64,000 nt of DNA from Biostraticola tofi (lineage in GTDB: Bacteria; Pseudomonadota; Gammaproteobacteria; Enterobacterales; Enterobacteriaceae). Of this stretch, positions 34,331 through 46,815 are shown piece by piece. The translations under genes and the position numbers were made by a program. The notes beneath the pieces were generated by a model. It was given only the letters and a program-made list of their open reading frames with translations, was not told the origin of the DNA and ran no database searches. Every line of letters begins with the position of its first letter. Within the stretch, counting starts at the first letter, position 1. The stretch lies in the NCBI RefSeq assembly GCF_004343195.1, contig NZ_SMCR01000010.1, forward strand, positions 56,462-120,461. The letters run 5' to 3'.

Positions 34331-34618
34331 CTGAGTTATCTCCTGGGCACCAATTTAACAATGCAGTTATCTAATGGGGACGCGATCTCATAAAAGCCGT
34401 AGCGGAAATTCCGTGGCCCCTTGCCTAAAAAGCAGTATCTGGCGGCCTTTTGACCACCATTATGGAGTGTAGTACCGGTTTAAAGTAATGCCATAGAGCA
34501 ACACTGGGTTTATACGGTCAACTATTTAATACACTTATCCATCCCCCCGACTTCCTTTTGCCCCGTTGAGAATGTGATATGCTTTTTATACATCCCTACC
34601 TCAGGTAAAGGCACCGTG

Positions 34619-35386
34619 ATGAACAGCACTTCCCCTGAACGATGCACATGTGAACAAACCCACGTTCCTGGCTTGGCAATAACGATGGCATTTCAGCCGG
34701 TCTACGACCTGTTATCAGGGGAAATCTACGCTCAGGAAGCGCTGGTCAGAGGGGCAGACGGCTCTTCAGCCCAAAGCGTGCTTGACCAGGTCAATGCCGA
34801 ACACTACCCTGCATTTGACCAGCAATGCCGCACTCAGGCAATCCAGGATGCCGCCCGTCTGCAGCTCAAAGAGAGGTTGCATATCAATTTTATGCCGGGA
34901 GCGAGTTATCATCCTGAACATGGTTTGCGATCTACGCTTGCCGCAGCGCTGGCCTGCCAATTTCCACCAGAGCAGCTTACCTTTGAAATTACCGGAACCG
35001 AAAAGGTCGATACCCGTCACCTCAGCGGCATAGTCTCCAGCTACCGCGATTTTGGCTTTCAAGTCGCCCTGGATGATTTCGGTGCCGGCTACGCCGGCCT
35101 GAATCTGCTGGCCCAGATGCAGCCCGATATAGTGAAGCTGGATATCGGTCTGATAGCCGACATTCCTTTTAGCCGCCCCAGACAACGCATTATCCGCGCC
35201 ATGCTCAAATTAGCAGAAGAAATGAAAATAGCGGTTATTGCAGAGGGAGTGGAAACCCGCGATGAAGCGCAATGGCTGCTGGATGCAGGCATTAACCTGC
35301 ACCAAGGCTGTTATTACGCCCCCCCGGGGTTCCAGATGCTGCCCGGCATTCAAGTGGAAGACCGGGTTGTCTCGCCCCGACACTAA
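34619..35386 (+). CDS. EAL-domain protein, probable cyclic-di-GMP phosphodiesterase
   Basis: A 255-residue protein made of one EAL domain and no visible sensor, so it acts in the cytoplasm, possibly with a partner. The catalytic set is nearly complete: EALVRG near 40 for the EAL motif, the Asn in HINFMPGA near 90, the Glu in FEITGTEK near 125, DDFGAGYAGL near 158, Lys in VKLDIGL near 180, AEGVET near 214 and Gln in HQGCYYAPP near 238. So it should split cyclic-di-GMP, although the odd residues around the Asn (FMPG rather than LSP) leave doubt. I chose the ATG at 34619 after AAAGG. An Csu-like pilus and other adhesion genes in the window would be plausible outputs. Confidence 0.87.
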   Translation: MNSTSPERCTCEQTHVPGLAITMAFQPVYDLLSGEIYAQEALVRGADGSSAQSVLDQVNAEHYPAFDQQCRTQAIQDAARLQLKERLHINFMPGASYHPEHGLRSTLAAALACQFPPEQLTFEITGTEKVDTRHLSGIVSSYRDFGFQVALDDFGAGYAGLNLLAQMQPDIVKLDIGLIADIPFSRPRQRIIRAMLKLAEEMKIAVIAEGVETRDEAQWLLDAGINLHQGCYYAPPGFQMLPGIQVEDRVVSPRH

Positions 35387-35418
35387 TTCATCTTTTGTTT
35401 CAACCAAGGAATATCACC

Positions 35419-36237
35419 ATGAATATCAATAAAGACACGCAACTGTGTATGTCTCTGGCAGGCCGTCCGGGCAACTTTGGTACTCGCTTTCACAACTATC
35501 TGTACCAGCGCCTTGGTCTTAACTATATCTATAAAGCATTCACCACCGCGGATATCGCTGCAGCCGTCGGAGGCGTCAGAGCGCTGGGCATTCGGGGTTG
35601 TGCGGTATCAATGCCATTCAAGGAAACCTGCATCCCTTACCTTGACGAATTGGATCACTCTGCCAAGGCTATTGCATCGGTAAATACCATCGTAAATACC
35701 GATGGACACCTTAAAGCCTTCAATACTGATTTTATTGCGATAGAACGCCTTATCGCAACACATGGCGTCGCCAGCGACACCTCCTTTGCACTGCGCGGCA
35801 GCGGCGGCATGGCTAAAGCGGTGGTGGGTGCCCTGCATACCGCCGGTTTTAAAAACGGGGTGATTATCGCGCGTAACGTGCAGGCAGGACAGCGTCTGGC
35901 AGAACAGTATGGCTATCGCTGGCAGGCGGATGACCGTAGTATCCAGGCGGGTTTGTTGATTAACGTTACCCCGCTTGGGATGGCCGGCGGAGCGGATGAA
36001 CAAACTCAGGCGTTCACCCTAGAGCACCTAAGCCAGGCAAAATGGATATTTGATGTGGTTGCCTTGCCTTCGGAAACGCCACTGATACAAGCAGCCAGAA
36101 GATTGAACAAGCCGGTCATTACCGGCGCGGAAGTGATAGCCATCCAGGCTCTGGAGCAATTTGTGTTATATACCGGCGTTCGCCCCGATGAGACGCTGAT
36201 TGAACAGGCGGCGGCCTTTGCTCGCCAAGCGGCCTGA
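35419..36237 (+). CDS. Shikimate 5-dehydrogenase-like protein
   Basis: A 272-residue member of the shikimate/quinate dehydrogenase family. The substrate domain shows VSMPFKETCIP with the catalytic Lys near residue 57 and NTDFIAIE with the paired Asp near 93; the dinucleotide domain shows GSGGMAKAVVGAL near 115, the GxGGxxxA loop. It begins SLAGRPGNFGTRFHNYLYQR, unlike AroE (which starts with a GNPIxHSxSP pattern), and so belongs to the AroE-like branch of uncertain substrate. It is unlikely to be the main aromatic-pathway enzyme. ATG at 35419 follows AAGGA by eight bases, 32 bases after the EAL gene. Confidence 0.85.
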   Translation: MNINKDTQLCMSLAGRPGNFGTRFHNYLYQRLGLNYIYKAFTTADIAAAVGGVRALGIRGCAVSMPFKETCIPYLDELDHSAKAIASVNTIVNTDGHLKAFNTDFIAIERLIATHGVASDTSFALRGSGGMAKAVVGALHTAGFKNGVIIARNVQAGQRLAEQYGYRWQADDRSIQAGLLINVTPLGMAGGADEQTQAFTLEHLSQAKWIFDVVALPSETPLIQAARRLNKPVITGAEVIAIQALEQFVLYTGVRPDETLIEQAAAFARQAA

Positions 36238-36303
36238 CACTGAAACACGGCCGTTAACCGTAATAGGGAGATACTGACGTATTGACCCAAATCCTGGCCG
36301 CAC

Positions 36304-36327
36304 CACCGGCGATGTCATTCGCCGGTG
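36304..36327. terminator. Hairpin between convergent genes
   Basis: CACCGGCGA-TGTCAT-TCGCCGGTG is a perfect 9-bp hairpin between the shikimate-dehydrogenase-like gene and ygaC. No T-run follows; it probably serves both converging transcripts weakly. Confidence 0.5.
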
Positions 36328-36364
36328 CTGAATCCTAAGAGGTCAGTTGTGCTTTAAGCCGCCG

Positions 36365-36700
36365 CTAATTAAACATTTTTTGCAGGTAGCGAGTCAGTGA
36401 GGCTCGCGAACTGAAACCGTGCGGGATGCCATAGTGGATGCCTGCGGTCCCCTCGGGATGAACAGGAAAAGCTTGATAGCTTTCACTGGTTCGCACCGGT
36501 GAGGTCGGCTCGGCAAACAAACTGCTTTTGTCACGCAATTCGGGATGCACTACCAGTGCGGTCCTGCCCAGCTTAGCTTCCCGATTAACATAGACATAAT
36601 GATGGCCTTTGCGGTAGCCATAGCTTTGACGTGTCATTACGTCCCGCTCAAATCCGGAATTTTCCAGCTCTCTGGCCACTTCATCGGGTTTTAAATACAT
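36365..36700 (-). CDS. ygaC: YgaC family protein (DUF2002)
   Basis: A 111-residue cytoplasmic protein that closely follows E. coli Yga[21 protein letters not shown] at the start, [20 protein letters not shown] near 27, and [18 protein letters not shown] near the end. Its function is unknown; the E. coli gene is Fur-regulated. I chose the ATG at 36700 because it matches the YgaC start and follows GAGAGGA; the frame runs on to 36736 without a ribosome site. It is divergent from ygaM, the same arrangement as in E. coli. Confidence 0.92.
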   Translation of the reverse strand: MYLKPDEVARELENSGFERDVMTRQSYGYRKGHHYVYVNREAKLGRTALVVHPELRDKSSLFAEPTSPVRTSESYQAFPVHPEGTAGIHYGIPHGFSSRASLTRYLQKMFN

Positions 36701-37048
36701 TATTTGTCCTCTCTCCAGCGACATCGAAGTGATCACAGCTAATGTAATCAGTTACGTGGCAGGAAATAAGTCGCAAGGCCAGCTTTCAGAATAATCCAAA
36801 AATCCTGATGGCGCAGTGACTGCATTTTTTAAATCTGTTGCAGCAGCAGCTGGCTAACATGCGGCACACCGTGTGAATACGGCTGCCTGCCGTGCTGAGC
36901 AAGGTTATATTCCGCTGGCAAACACTGATTATTTGCGCCCAATTGTCTGATCTTAGCCGCCGAGCGATGCGATGAGTTTGTGCCTTTACCGGCAGCTTGA
37001 AAATAATAGTCTACAATTAAACGACATACAGCCGAACGGGAGAAAAAC
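36701..37048. other. Divergent ygaC/ygaM promoter region
   Basis: About 350 bases that must hold both promoters. No coding frame is convincing and I see no clear operator. Confidence 0.5.
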
Positions 37049-37363
37049 ATGTTTACTAAATCGGAAAAAGAAGACCTGCAGAGAGATGTAAAAGACGATG
37101 TTTCCCTGCTGGCGGATACACTGGATGAACTGCTTAAGAGCAGCGAAAAAGGCACCAAGGACGAGCTTGACGCGTTGCGCATCAAAGCCAAAAGTGTGCT
37201 TAAGGATGCACGCTCGCGGGCTAAAAGCGGAAATTCACTTGGACAGTATGCCCGTGATACCGCCATTCAAACCAAGAATTACGTGGTAGAAAAACCTTGG
37301 CAGAGTCTGGGAATTACCACTGCTGTAGGCATTGTGCTGGGCGTTTTGCTTAGCCGTCGCTAG
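37049..37363 (+). CDS. ygaM: YgaM, DUF883 membrane-anchored ribosome-binding family protein
   Basis: A 104-residue protein of the DUF883 family (ElaB, YqjD, YgaM). The charged coiled helix covers residues 1-80 (EKEDLQRDVKDDVSLLADTL onward), and one membrane segment lies at the C-terminus (LGITTAVGIVLGVLLSRR). ElaB and YqjD sit in the inner membrane in stationary phase and can hold ribosomes there. KPWQSLGI before the membrane segment is typical. GGGAG precedes the ATG. A strong terminator follows. Confidence 0.93.
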   Translation: MFTKSEKEDLQRDVKDDVSLLADTLDELLKSSEKGTKDELDALRIKAKSVLKDARSRAKSGNSLGQYARDTAIQTKNYVVEKPWQSLGITTAVGIVLGVLLSRR

Positions 37364-37468
37364 TGCCGCTACCTATTTGCATGTTTAGCCTTCCCCAGAG
37401 TAAACAGCTACATCTGTAAATTTTTTGTTTAGCGCAGCGGTCGCAGGCAAAAAATGATTCCCCGCCAG

Positions 37469-37502
37469 GCCCGCGCCCATCAAGGCGCGGGCTTTTATTT
37501 TT
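37469..37502 (+). terminator. Intrinsic terminator after ygaM
   Basis: GCCCGCGCC at 37469-37477 pairs exactly with GGCGCGGGC at 37484-37492, followed by TTTTATTTTT. A textbook terminator that separates ygaM from nrdHIEF. Confidence 0.93.
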
Positions 37503-37538
37503 CGCCGAGCCTGCCTTTACCTCTCACGCAAAATGATA

Positions 37539-37588
37539 ATACTATATGTTGTGTGGTTGATAACCTTTCAATCTACATATAGTATTGA
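37539..37588. promoter_or_regulatory. Paired NrdR-type boxes upstream of nrdH
   Basis: ATACTATATGT at 37539-37549 and its exact complement ACATATAGTAT at 37575-37585 match the core of the NrdR box (CTATATATAG). Two boxes some three helical turns apart upstream of nrdHIEF are the usual NrdR arrangement, allowing repression when dATP is high. AATGATAAT just before the first box resembles half a Fur site, and Fur also controls this operon in E. coli. Confidence 0.75.
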
Positions 37589-37670
37589 GTTAACAGTTTC
37601 GCTACCAAACCCTACTCCCGCCTGACCTGCATCAGTGGGATACTATCGACCCTATAGGTGAATACGAATC

Positions 37671-37910
37671 ATGATCATTACTATTTACACTAAACCTGAT
37701 TGTGTGCAATGTCACGCTACCTGCCGTGCTATGGATAAAAAAGGGATCAATTACCGGCTGGTTGATCTGATGGAAGATTTGCAGGCACTGGCTTATGTTC
37801 GGTCTCTCGGCTACCAGCAGGTACCGGTGGTACAGACTGCCAATGAGCACTGGAGCGGTTTCAGGCCGGACAAAATAGGCATGCTGGCAAGCCAGTCTTT
37901 GACCGCCTGA
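37671..37910 (+). CDS. nrdH: Glutaredoxin-like protein NrdH
   Basis: NrdH is the electron donor for the class Ib ribonucleotide reductase and is itself reduced by thioredoxin reductase. The redox centre is CVQC at residues 11-14 in [17 protein letters not shown], and the WSGFRPD motif near 61 is diagnostic for NrdH. At 79 residues it is the normal size. It opens the nrdHIEF operon, 14 bases before nrdI. Confidence 0.95.
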   Translation: MIITIYTKPDCVQCHATCRAMDKKGINYRLVDLMEDLQALAYVRSLGYQQVPVVQTANEHWSGFRPDKIGMLASQSLTA

Positions 37911-37923
37911 TAGGGGATGCATC

Positions 37924-38306
37924 ATGCCCGCACTGGCTTACTTTTCCAGTTCCTCGGAGAATACGCACCGCTTCGTCAGCAAGCTGGATCAGGATGCACG
38001 GCGTATTCCCATTGAAACAACAAAATCATTGGAAATGGATTGCCCCTTTATTCTGATAACGCCAAGTTACGGCGGAGGAAACGTACGCGGTAGCGTACCT
38101 AGGCAGGTAATCCTTTTTCTTAATAATCCAGTTAACCGTTCCTTGTTGCGTGGCGTCATCGGTGCCGGCAATCGGAATTTTGGAACCGCCTTCTGTCTGG
38201 CCGGCGAAATTATCGCCAACAAATGCCAGGTACCGTATCTGTACCGATTCGAGTTACTGGGTACAGCCGAAGACGTTATCCAGGTACGTAAGGGAGTGAC
38301 CACATT

Positions 38307-38325
<19 letters not shown>
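37924..38325 (+). CDS. nrdI: Flavodoxin-like protein NrdI
   Basis: NrdI supplies the oxidant that builds the dimanganese-tyrosyl radical in NrdF. The FMN-binding loop is [11 protein letters not shown] near residue 7, and [16 protein letters not shown] near 46 and [15 protein letters not shown] near 80 are the other flavin loops. Its 133 residues match the family. The end overlaps the start of nrdE by 19 bases. Confidence 0.95.
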
Positions 38326-41446
<3,121 letters not shown>

Positions 41447-41966
41447 TATAGTTAAACGCGTTGTGGATATATTTCGAGGCCGGAATATGTTAGCAACGCC
41501 TTAAAATAAAATAAGTGTTCAAGCTGATTAAAATAGATGCATAACATATCTTTTATTGGCGGTTGTGATTTTCCAATGAAAATAAAAAATGAACATTCAT
41601 TATTTCCTTTTCTACTGAATTAATGCTGAAACAAATCTGTAAAACGACCATAGCATTTACCTGCATCAAAGCAGTGTCAGCGTCAGAAATGTGGCCTGTA
41701 ACCTGCTTTACCGTGGTTAAATTTTGTCTCTTTTCATGATGCATAAGCAAAAATTCAGGAAAAATTTGGTTAAGTCAATATTCCGCCAAATCGTTGTCCT
41801 CATGGGAAGAATGCCTTCAAACACTGCTACTGGGCGCCGTTGATAATTCCCCCATCTGGCCCTTCAGGGGTTGTCTCAAATGCTCAGTATGGTAGGGTAT
41901 AACGCGTTTTAATTTTGGTCAGGACCTTTTTATATAGTAAAAACCACACAGGAAAACGATAATTTC
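41447..41966. other. proU upstream region
   Basis: About 520 AT-rich bases before proV, where the osmotically controlled proU promoters should lie. GGTATAACGCG and TTTATATAGT near 41890-41940 are possible -10 regions. The AT-rich stretch at 41500-41640 would suit H-NS. No gene is convincing; no terminator for nrdF is obvious. Confidence 0.5.
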
Positions 41967-43169
41967 ATGGCAGTTAAACTAGAAGTCAAAAATCTGTATA
42001 AGATATTCGGCGAGCATCCCGAGCGCGCCTTTAAACTCCTTGAGTCAGGTCAAAGTAAAGAAAAAATATTTGAAAAAACCGGTCTGACGGTCGGAGTCAA
42101 AGACGCCAGTCTGGCCATTGAAGAAGGCGAGATATTTGTCATCATGGGATTATCGGGTTCCGGTAAATCCACCATGGTACGCCTTCTCAATCGTCTGATA
42201 GAACCCACCCGCGGCGAAGTGCTGATTGATGGCGAAGATATCGCAAAAATATCCGACAGCGCCCTGCGCGATGTCCGTCGCAAAAAAATCAGTATGGTAT
42301 TTCAATCATTTGCACTGATGCCTCATCTTAATGTATTAGACAACACCGCCTTTGGCATGATGCTGGCCGGCGCAGATCAGGAGGAGCGTAATGCCAAGGC
42401 AATGGAAGCGCTGGCCCAGGTAGGCCTGGACAAATTTGCCCTGTCCTGGCCGGATGAGCTTTCCGGCGGTATGCGCCAGCGAGTAGGCCTGGCGCGAGCC
42501 CTGGCCAATGACCCCGACATCCTGCTGATGGATGAAGCTTTTTCAGCCCTCGATCCCCTGATTCGTACCGAAATGCAGGATGAACTGGTAAAGCTGCAGT
42601 CTCGCCACCAGCGGACCATTGTCTTTATTTCCCATGATCTGGATGAAGCGATGCGTATCGGCGATCGCATTGCCATTATGCAGGGCGGCGTCGTGGTACA
42701 GGTCGGTACCCCGGAAGAAATCCTCAACAACCCGGCAAATGACTATGTTCGAACCTTCTTTCGCGGCGTAGATATCAGCCACGTGTTCAGCGCCAAGGAT
42801 ATTGCCCGTCGTCGGCCGGTAACACTTATCCGTAAAACGCCCGGTTTCGGTCCCCGCTCAGCGCTCAAGCTGCTGCAGGATGAAGACCGCGATTTTGCTT
42901 ACGTCCTCGAACGCGGACAAAAATTTATCGGCGTCGTTTCGACCGATTCCCTGAAAGCTGCCCTGGTGGCTAACCAGACACTGGAAAGCGCCCTGCTTGA
43001 AAGTCCGTCTCCGGTGCCTGCCGATACTCCTTTGAGTGAACTTATCTCAACCGTAGCCCAGGCACCCTGTGCCGTACCGGTGGTCGGTGAAGATAATCAA
43101 TATATCGGCATTATTTCCAAAGGCATGTTGCTTCAGGCATTAGATAAAGAAGGGGCGAACAATGAGTAA
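41967..43169 (+). CDS. proV: Glycine betaine/proline ABC transporter ATPase ProV
   Basis: The ATPase of the ProU osmoprotectant importer. Walker A GLSGSGKS at residues 61-68, Q-loop [11 protein letters not shown], signature [15 protein letters not shown] near 168, Walker [14 protein letters not shown] near 188, and two C-terminal CBS domains from about residue 280 that sense ionic strength. 400 residues, as in E. coli. AGGA lies 12 bases before the ATG. It overlaps proW by eight bases. Confidence 0.97.
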   Translation: MAVKLEVKNLYKIFGEHPERAFKLLESGQSKEKIFEKTGLTVGVKDASLAIEEGEIFVIMGLSGSGKSTMVRLLNRLIEPTRGEVLIDGEDIAKISDSALRDVRRKKISMVFQSFALMPHLNVLDNTAFGMMLAGADQEERNAKAMEALAQVGLDKFALSWPDELSGGMRQRVGLARALANDPDILLMDEAFSALDPLIRTEMQDELVKLQSRHQRTIVFISHDLDEAMRIGDRIAIMQGGVVVQVGTPEEILNNPANDYVRTFFRGVDISHVFSAKDIARRRPVTLIRKTPGFGPRSALKLLQDEDRDFAYVLERGQKFIGVVSTDSLKAALVANQTLESALLESPSPVPADTPLSELISTVAQAPCAVPVVGEDNQYIGIISKGMLLQALDKEGANNE

Positions 43170-44337
43170 AACAGCGACTGATCCATGGGCAAATGCGGCC
43201 GCACCGCAAGCTACAGATAATGCCGCCGGCCAGAGCGTCCCGGCAACCGATCCTTGGGGCAGCAGCGCTGCCGCTGCGCCCGCCGACGGCGGAGCAAGTC
43301 AGAGCACTGATGCGTGGGGCAACGCAGCCTCATCAGGGGCAGATGCGGCGGGCAATCATGCTGCCCAGCAAAGCGCTGACTGGCTCAGCGGTGCGCCGGC
43401 TGCAGCACCGGAACATTTTAACCTGCTGGACCCTTTCCATAAAACCTGGATCCCTCTAGATACCTGGGTCACTCACGGCATTGACTGGGTTGTGGAGCAT
43501 TTCCGTCCACTGTTCCAAGGGATCAGGGTGCCGGTAGACTTTATCCTCAGTGGCTTTCAGCATTTGCTGCTGGGTATGCCGGCACCTGTGGCTATCCTGG
43601 TGTTTGCTCTGCTGGCCTGGCAAATGGCCGGGCTGGGCATGGGCATCGCAACACTTATCTCGCTGGTGATTATCGGTGCCATCGGCGCCTGGTCCCAGGC
43701 GATGGTGACGCTGGCGCTGGTGCTTACCGCCCTGCTGTTCTGTGTGCTTATCGGCCTGCCTTTGGGCATCTGGCTGGCGCGCAGTGAGCGTGCAGCCAAA
43801 ATAATACGCCCGATGCTCGATGCCATGCAGACCACGCCGGCGTTTGTCTACCTGGTTCCTATTGTCATGCTGTTCGGTATTGGTAATGTGCCTGGCGTGG
43901 TGGTCACCATTATCTTTGCACTGCCACCCGTGGTACGTCTGACGATTTTAGGTATTAAGCAAGTCCCGGAAGATCTGATTGAGGCGGCCGAGTCCTTTGG
44001 CTCAAGCCCCAGCCAATTACTGTTCAAGGTACAGCTTCCCCTGGCGATGCCGACCATTATGGCCGGGATTAACCAAACACTGATGCTGGCGCTTTCGATG
44101 GTGGTCATCGCCTCCATGATTGCCGTAGGTGGCTTGGGCCAGATGGTACTGCGCGGGATCGGACGACTGGACATGGGATTGGCGACGGTAGGCGGTGTAG
44201 GAATTGTCATTCTGGCCATCATCCTCGATCGTTTAACTCAATCGCTGGGACGAGACAGCCGTACGCGAGGAGTCCGTCGCTGGTACGCCACCGGACCGAT
44301 TGGCCTGTTTACTCGACCTTTTTGCAAAAAAGCCTGA
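43162..44337 (+). CDS. proW: Glycine betaine/proline ABC transporter permease ProW
   Basis: The membrane channel of ProU. After a long periplasmic-type N-terminal region, it matches E. coli ProW from [19 protein letters not shown] on, with the membrane core and the EAA-type loop near residue 275 ([19 protein letters not shown]). The first 90 residues consist of repeated units of the kind TDPWxxxAA / TDAWGNAA rich in Ala, Ser and Gln; E. coli has a shorter form of the same. So this protein has 391 residues against 354. Confidence 0.96.
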   Translation: MSKTATDPWANAAAPQATDNAAGQSVPATDPWGSSAAAAPADGGASQSTDAWGNAASSGADAAGNHAAQQSADWLSGAPAAAPEHFNLLDPFHKTWIPLDTWVTHGIDWVVEHFRPLFQGIRVPVDFILSGFQHLLLGMPAPVAILVFALLAWQMAGLGMGIATLISLVIIGAIGAWSQAMVTLALVLTALLFCVLIGLPLGIWLARSERAAKIIRPMLDAMQTTPAFVYLVPIVMLFGIGNVPGVVVTIIFALPPVVRLTILGIKQVPEDLIEAAESFGSSPSQLLFKVQLPLAMPTIMAGINQTLMLALSMVVIASMIAVGGLGQMVLRGIGRLDMGLATVGGVGIVILAIILDRLTQSLGRDSRTRGVRRWYATGPIGLFTRPFCKKA

Positions 44338-44340
44338 CTG

Positions 44341-44361
44341 CAGGCGGCGCTATGCCGCCTG
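44341..44361 (+). terminator. Intercistronic hairpin between proW and proX
   Basis: CAGGCGGC-GCTAT-GCCGCCTG, a perfect 8-bp hairpin just after the proW stop, followed by TTATTTATT. It could act as a partial terminator or protect the proVW message from 3' decay. proX begins 65 bases later. Confidence 0.55.
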
Positions 44362-44425
44362 TTATTTATTAAGCCCGCAGGCTGACTCATCAGATCAAAA
44401 TTATTCACATTAATAAGGAAAACCT

Positions 44426-45424
44426 ATGCGAAAGACCGGACTAGGAGCGTTAGCGCTCACTGCAACTCTTGCCGTCAATGCTTCATGGGCCGCCGATTTA
44501 CCCGGTAAAGGTATCTCAGTCCAGCCGCTGCAGAGCACCATCGCAGAAGAAACCTTCCAGACGCTGCTGGTGAGCAAGGCACTGGAAAAACTGGGCTACG
44601 ATGTACAGCCTATCCGTGAAGTAGACTATAACGTCGCCTACACCTCAATTGCCTCTGGCGATGCCACTTTCCTTGCGGTTAACTGGAGCCCGCTGCATGC
44701 GGACCAGTACAAAGCCGCCGGCGGTGATGCAAAGTTTTATCGCCAGGGTAATTACGTCGAGGGTGCTGCCCAGGGCTATCTGATCGACAAGAAAACCGCT
44801 GAGCAATACCACATCAAAACCATCGATCAGCTTAAAGATCCCAAGATTGCCAAACTTTTTGACGCCAACGGCGACGGCAAGGCTGACCTGACCGGCTGTA
44901 CACCGGGCTGGGGCTGTGAAGCCGTGATTAACCATCAGGTTGAAGCCTATGGATTAAGTAAAACTGTTGAACACAACCAGGGCAATTACGCAGCGATCAT
45001 TGCCGATACCATTACCCGCTTCAAAGAAGGCAAACCGATCCTGTATTACACCTGGACGCCTTATTGGGTCAGCGATGTTATGGTCCCGGGGCGAGATGTG
45101 GTCTGGCTGCAGGTTCCTTTCTCATCTCTGCCAGGTGAACAGAAAGGCATCAGCACCAAGCTGCCTAATGGAGCTGACTACGGTTTCCCAGTCAACAATA
45201 TGCACATTGCCGCCAACAAAAAGTGGGCTGAAGAAAATCCGGCGGCGGCCAAGCTGTTCTCTGTCATGAAGCTGCCGATAAGCGACATCAATGCGCAGAA
45301 CAAGCGTATGCATGACGGCGAAGGTTCTGAAGCGGATATCGAACGCCACGCCAACGGCTGGATAAAAGCTCACCAGGCGCTGTTCGACGGCTGGGTCAGC
45401 ACGGCTGCTGCAGCGGCAAAATAA
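44426..45424 (+). CDS. proX: Glycine betaine-binding periplasmic protein ProX
   Basis: The soluble receptor of ProU. A Sec signal ends at about residue 22 ([13 protein letters not shown]). The aromatic cage that grips the trimethylammonium group is formed in E. coli by three Trp; the matching ones are in [10 protein letters not shown] near 75, GCTPGWGCE near 155 and [13 protein letters not shown] near 205. The Cys pair around GCTPGWGCE is kept. 332 residues (E. coli 330). AAGGA lies seven bases before the ATG, and a strong terminator follows. Confidence 0.96.
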   Translation: MRKTGLGALALTATLAVNASWAADLPGKGISVQPLQSTIAEETFQTLLVSKALEKLGYDVQPIREVDYNVAYTSIASGDATFLAVNWSPLHADQYKAAGGDAKFYRQGNYVEGAAQGYLIDKKTAEQYHIKTIDQLKDPKIAKLFDANGDGKADLTGCTPGWGCEAVINHQVEAYGLSKTVEHNQGNYAAIIADTITRFKEGKPILYYTWTPYWVSDVMVPGRDVVWLQVPFSSLPGEQKGISTKLPNGADYGFPVNNMHIAANKKWAEENPAAAKLFSVMKLPISDINAQNKRMHDGEGSEADIERHANGWIKAHQALFDGWVSTAAAAAK

Positions 45425-45463
45425 CAACGGTAGCCGGGTTATACTACCGTACCGGTAATCATG

Positions 45464-45490
45464 CGAGGGGCTGAGCCCCTCGTTTTTTTT
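45464..45490 (+). terminator. Intrinsic terminator of proVWX
   Basis: CGAGGGGC-TGA-GCCCCTCG followed by eight T residues, 40 bases after proX. Confidence 0.95.
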
Positions 45491-45536
45491 ATGAGAATAG
45501 GGAATAATACCAACTCAATGCCTTTATGATGTCATT

Positions 45537-46751
45537 ATGAAAAAAAACACTGATCATCCAAGCCTCAGCCCGGCGCTTATCATCATCATGGCTATCGCGA
45601 CCGGCCTGTCCGTTGCCAGCAACTACTATGCCCAACCCCTGCTCGATGCCATCGCGCGCAACTATCAGTTGTCGGTAAACCAGGCGGGATTTATCGTTAC
45701 CGCCGCTCAATTAGGCTACGCATGCGGGCTGATGTTTCTCGTCCCGCTCGGTGACAAGTTTGAACGCCGCAGCATGATAGTCATAATGACGCTGCTGGCG
45801 GCGCTGGGCATGCTGGTTACCGCCGCAGCGCCCAACTTGTGGCTGATGATCCTCGGCACCGCGCTGACCGGCCTTTTTTCAGTAGTGGCGCAAATTCTCG
45901 TCCCACTGGCGGCGACCCTTGCAGATCCGGCCAAAAGGGGCAAAGTGGTTGGAATGATCATGAGTGGCCTGTTGCTGGGCATATTGCTGGCCCGCACCGT
46001 GGCGGGCGCCCTGGCGTCGATTGGCGGGTGGCGCACGGTATACTGGTTTGCCAGTGGGGCGATGATCCTGATGGCGCTGATTCTCTGGCGAGCGCTGCCG
46101 CGCTACAAGCAATATTCTGATTTGAACTACGGCCAGTTGCTCAGATCCATTTTCAGTATTTACCTTTCTCAGCCAGTACTGCGCACCCGAGCGGTCCAGG
46201 GCTGTCTGTCTTTTGCCGTTTTCAGCAATCTCTGGACGTCAATGGCTTTCCTGCTGGCGGCACCGCCCTATCATTATTCTGAAGCGCATATCGGACTGTT
46301 CGGGCTGGTAGGCGCTGCCGGCGCGCTGGCGGCATCGCGGGCCGGCCAACTGGCCGATCGCGGAAAGGCAATGATAACTACCCGCTACGGTCTGGTGTTG
46401 CTGCTGCTGTCCTGGATAGCCATATGGTATGGCCAATATCAGGTCATCGCCTTGGTCGCGGGCATTATCGCCCTCGATTTGGCGGTTCAGGGGCTGCATA
46501 TTACTAATCAGAGCGTCATTTACCGCCGAATGCCGGAAGCCCGAAATAGGCTCACTGCCGGATATATGACCAGCTATTTTCTCGGTGGTGCGCTGGGTTC
46601 ACTGATTTCAGCGTCTGCTTTCCAGGCCGCAGGCTGGAATGGAGTCTGTCTGGCCGGAGGTATACTCTCATTGGCTAACCTCTGCCACTGGCTGTATGGT
46701 CAGAAGTGGGAAAGCCGGACCGGATCAGAAGAAATATCAACCAAGCAATAG
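45537..46751 (+). CDS. ygaY: MFS transporter YgaY, intact form
   Basis: A 404-residue inner-membrane transporter of the DHA1 drug-efflux type with twelve predicted membrane segments. ASNYYAQPLLDAIARNYQL near residue 27 and the motif A loop PLGDKFERRSM near 76 are clear. By position, between proX and ygaZ, it is ygaY, which is broken in E. coli K-12 but is one continuous frame here. The substrate is unknown. There is only a weak ribosome site before the ATG at 45537. Confidence 0.88.
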   Translation: MKKNTDHPSLSPALIIIMAIATGLSVASNYYAQPLLDAIARNYQLSVNQAGFIVTAAQLGYACGLMFLVPLGDKFERRSMIVIMTLLAALGMLVTAAAPNLWLMILGTALTGLFSVVAQILVPLAATLADPAKRGKVVGMIMSGLLLGILLARTVAGALASIGGWRTVYWFASGAMILMALILWRALPRYKQYSDLNYGQLLRSIFSIYLSQPVLRTRAVQGCLSFAVFSNLWTSMAFLLAAPPYHYSEAHIGLFGLVGAAGALAASRAGQLADRGKAMITTRYGLVLLLLSWIAIWYGQYQVIALVAGIIALDLAVQGLHITNQSVIYRRMPEARNRLTAGYMTSYFLGGALGSLISASAFQAAGWNGVCLAGGILSLANLCHWLYGQKWESRTGSEEISTKQ

Positions 46752-46815
46752 GTTTCCTCTGGCGGAAAACCCGCCTGCAGCCGGTGTTTGTCAGTAAGGG
46801 AGTGAGGCAGCGAAT

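Noticed and set aside
36829..37266. 145-codon frame antisense to ygaM
   Set aside because: It overlaps a clear DUF883 gene and is Ser/Arg-rich as shadows often are.
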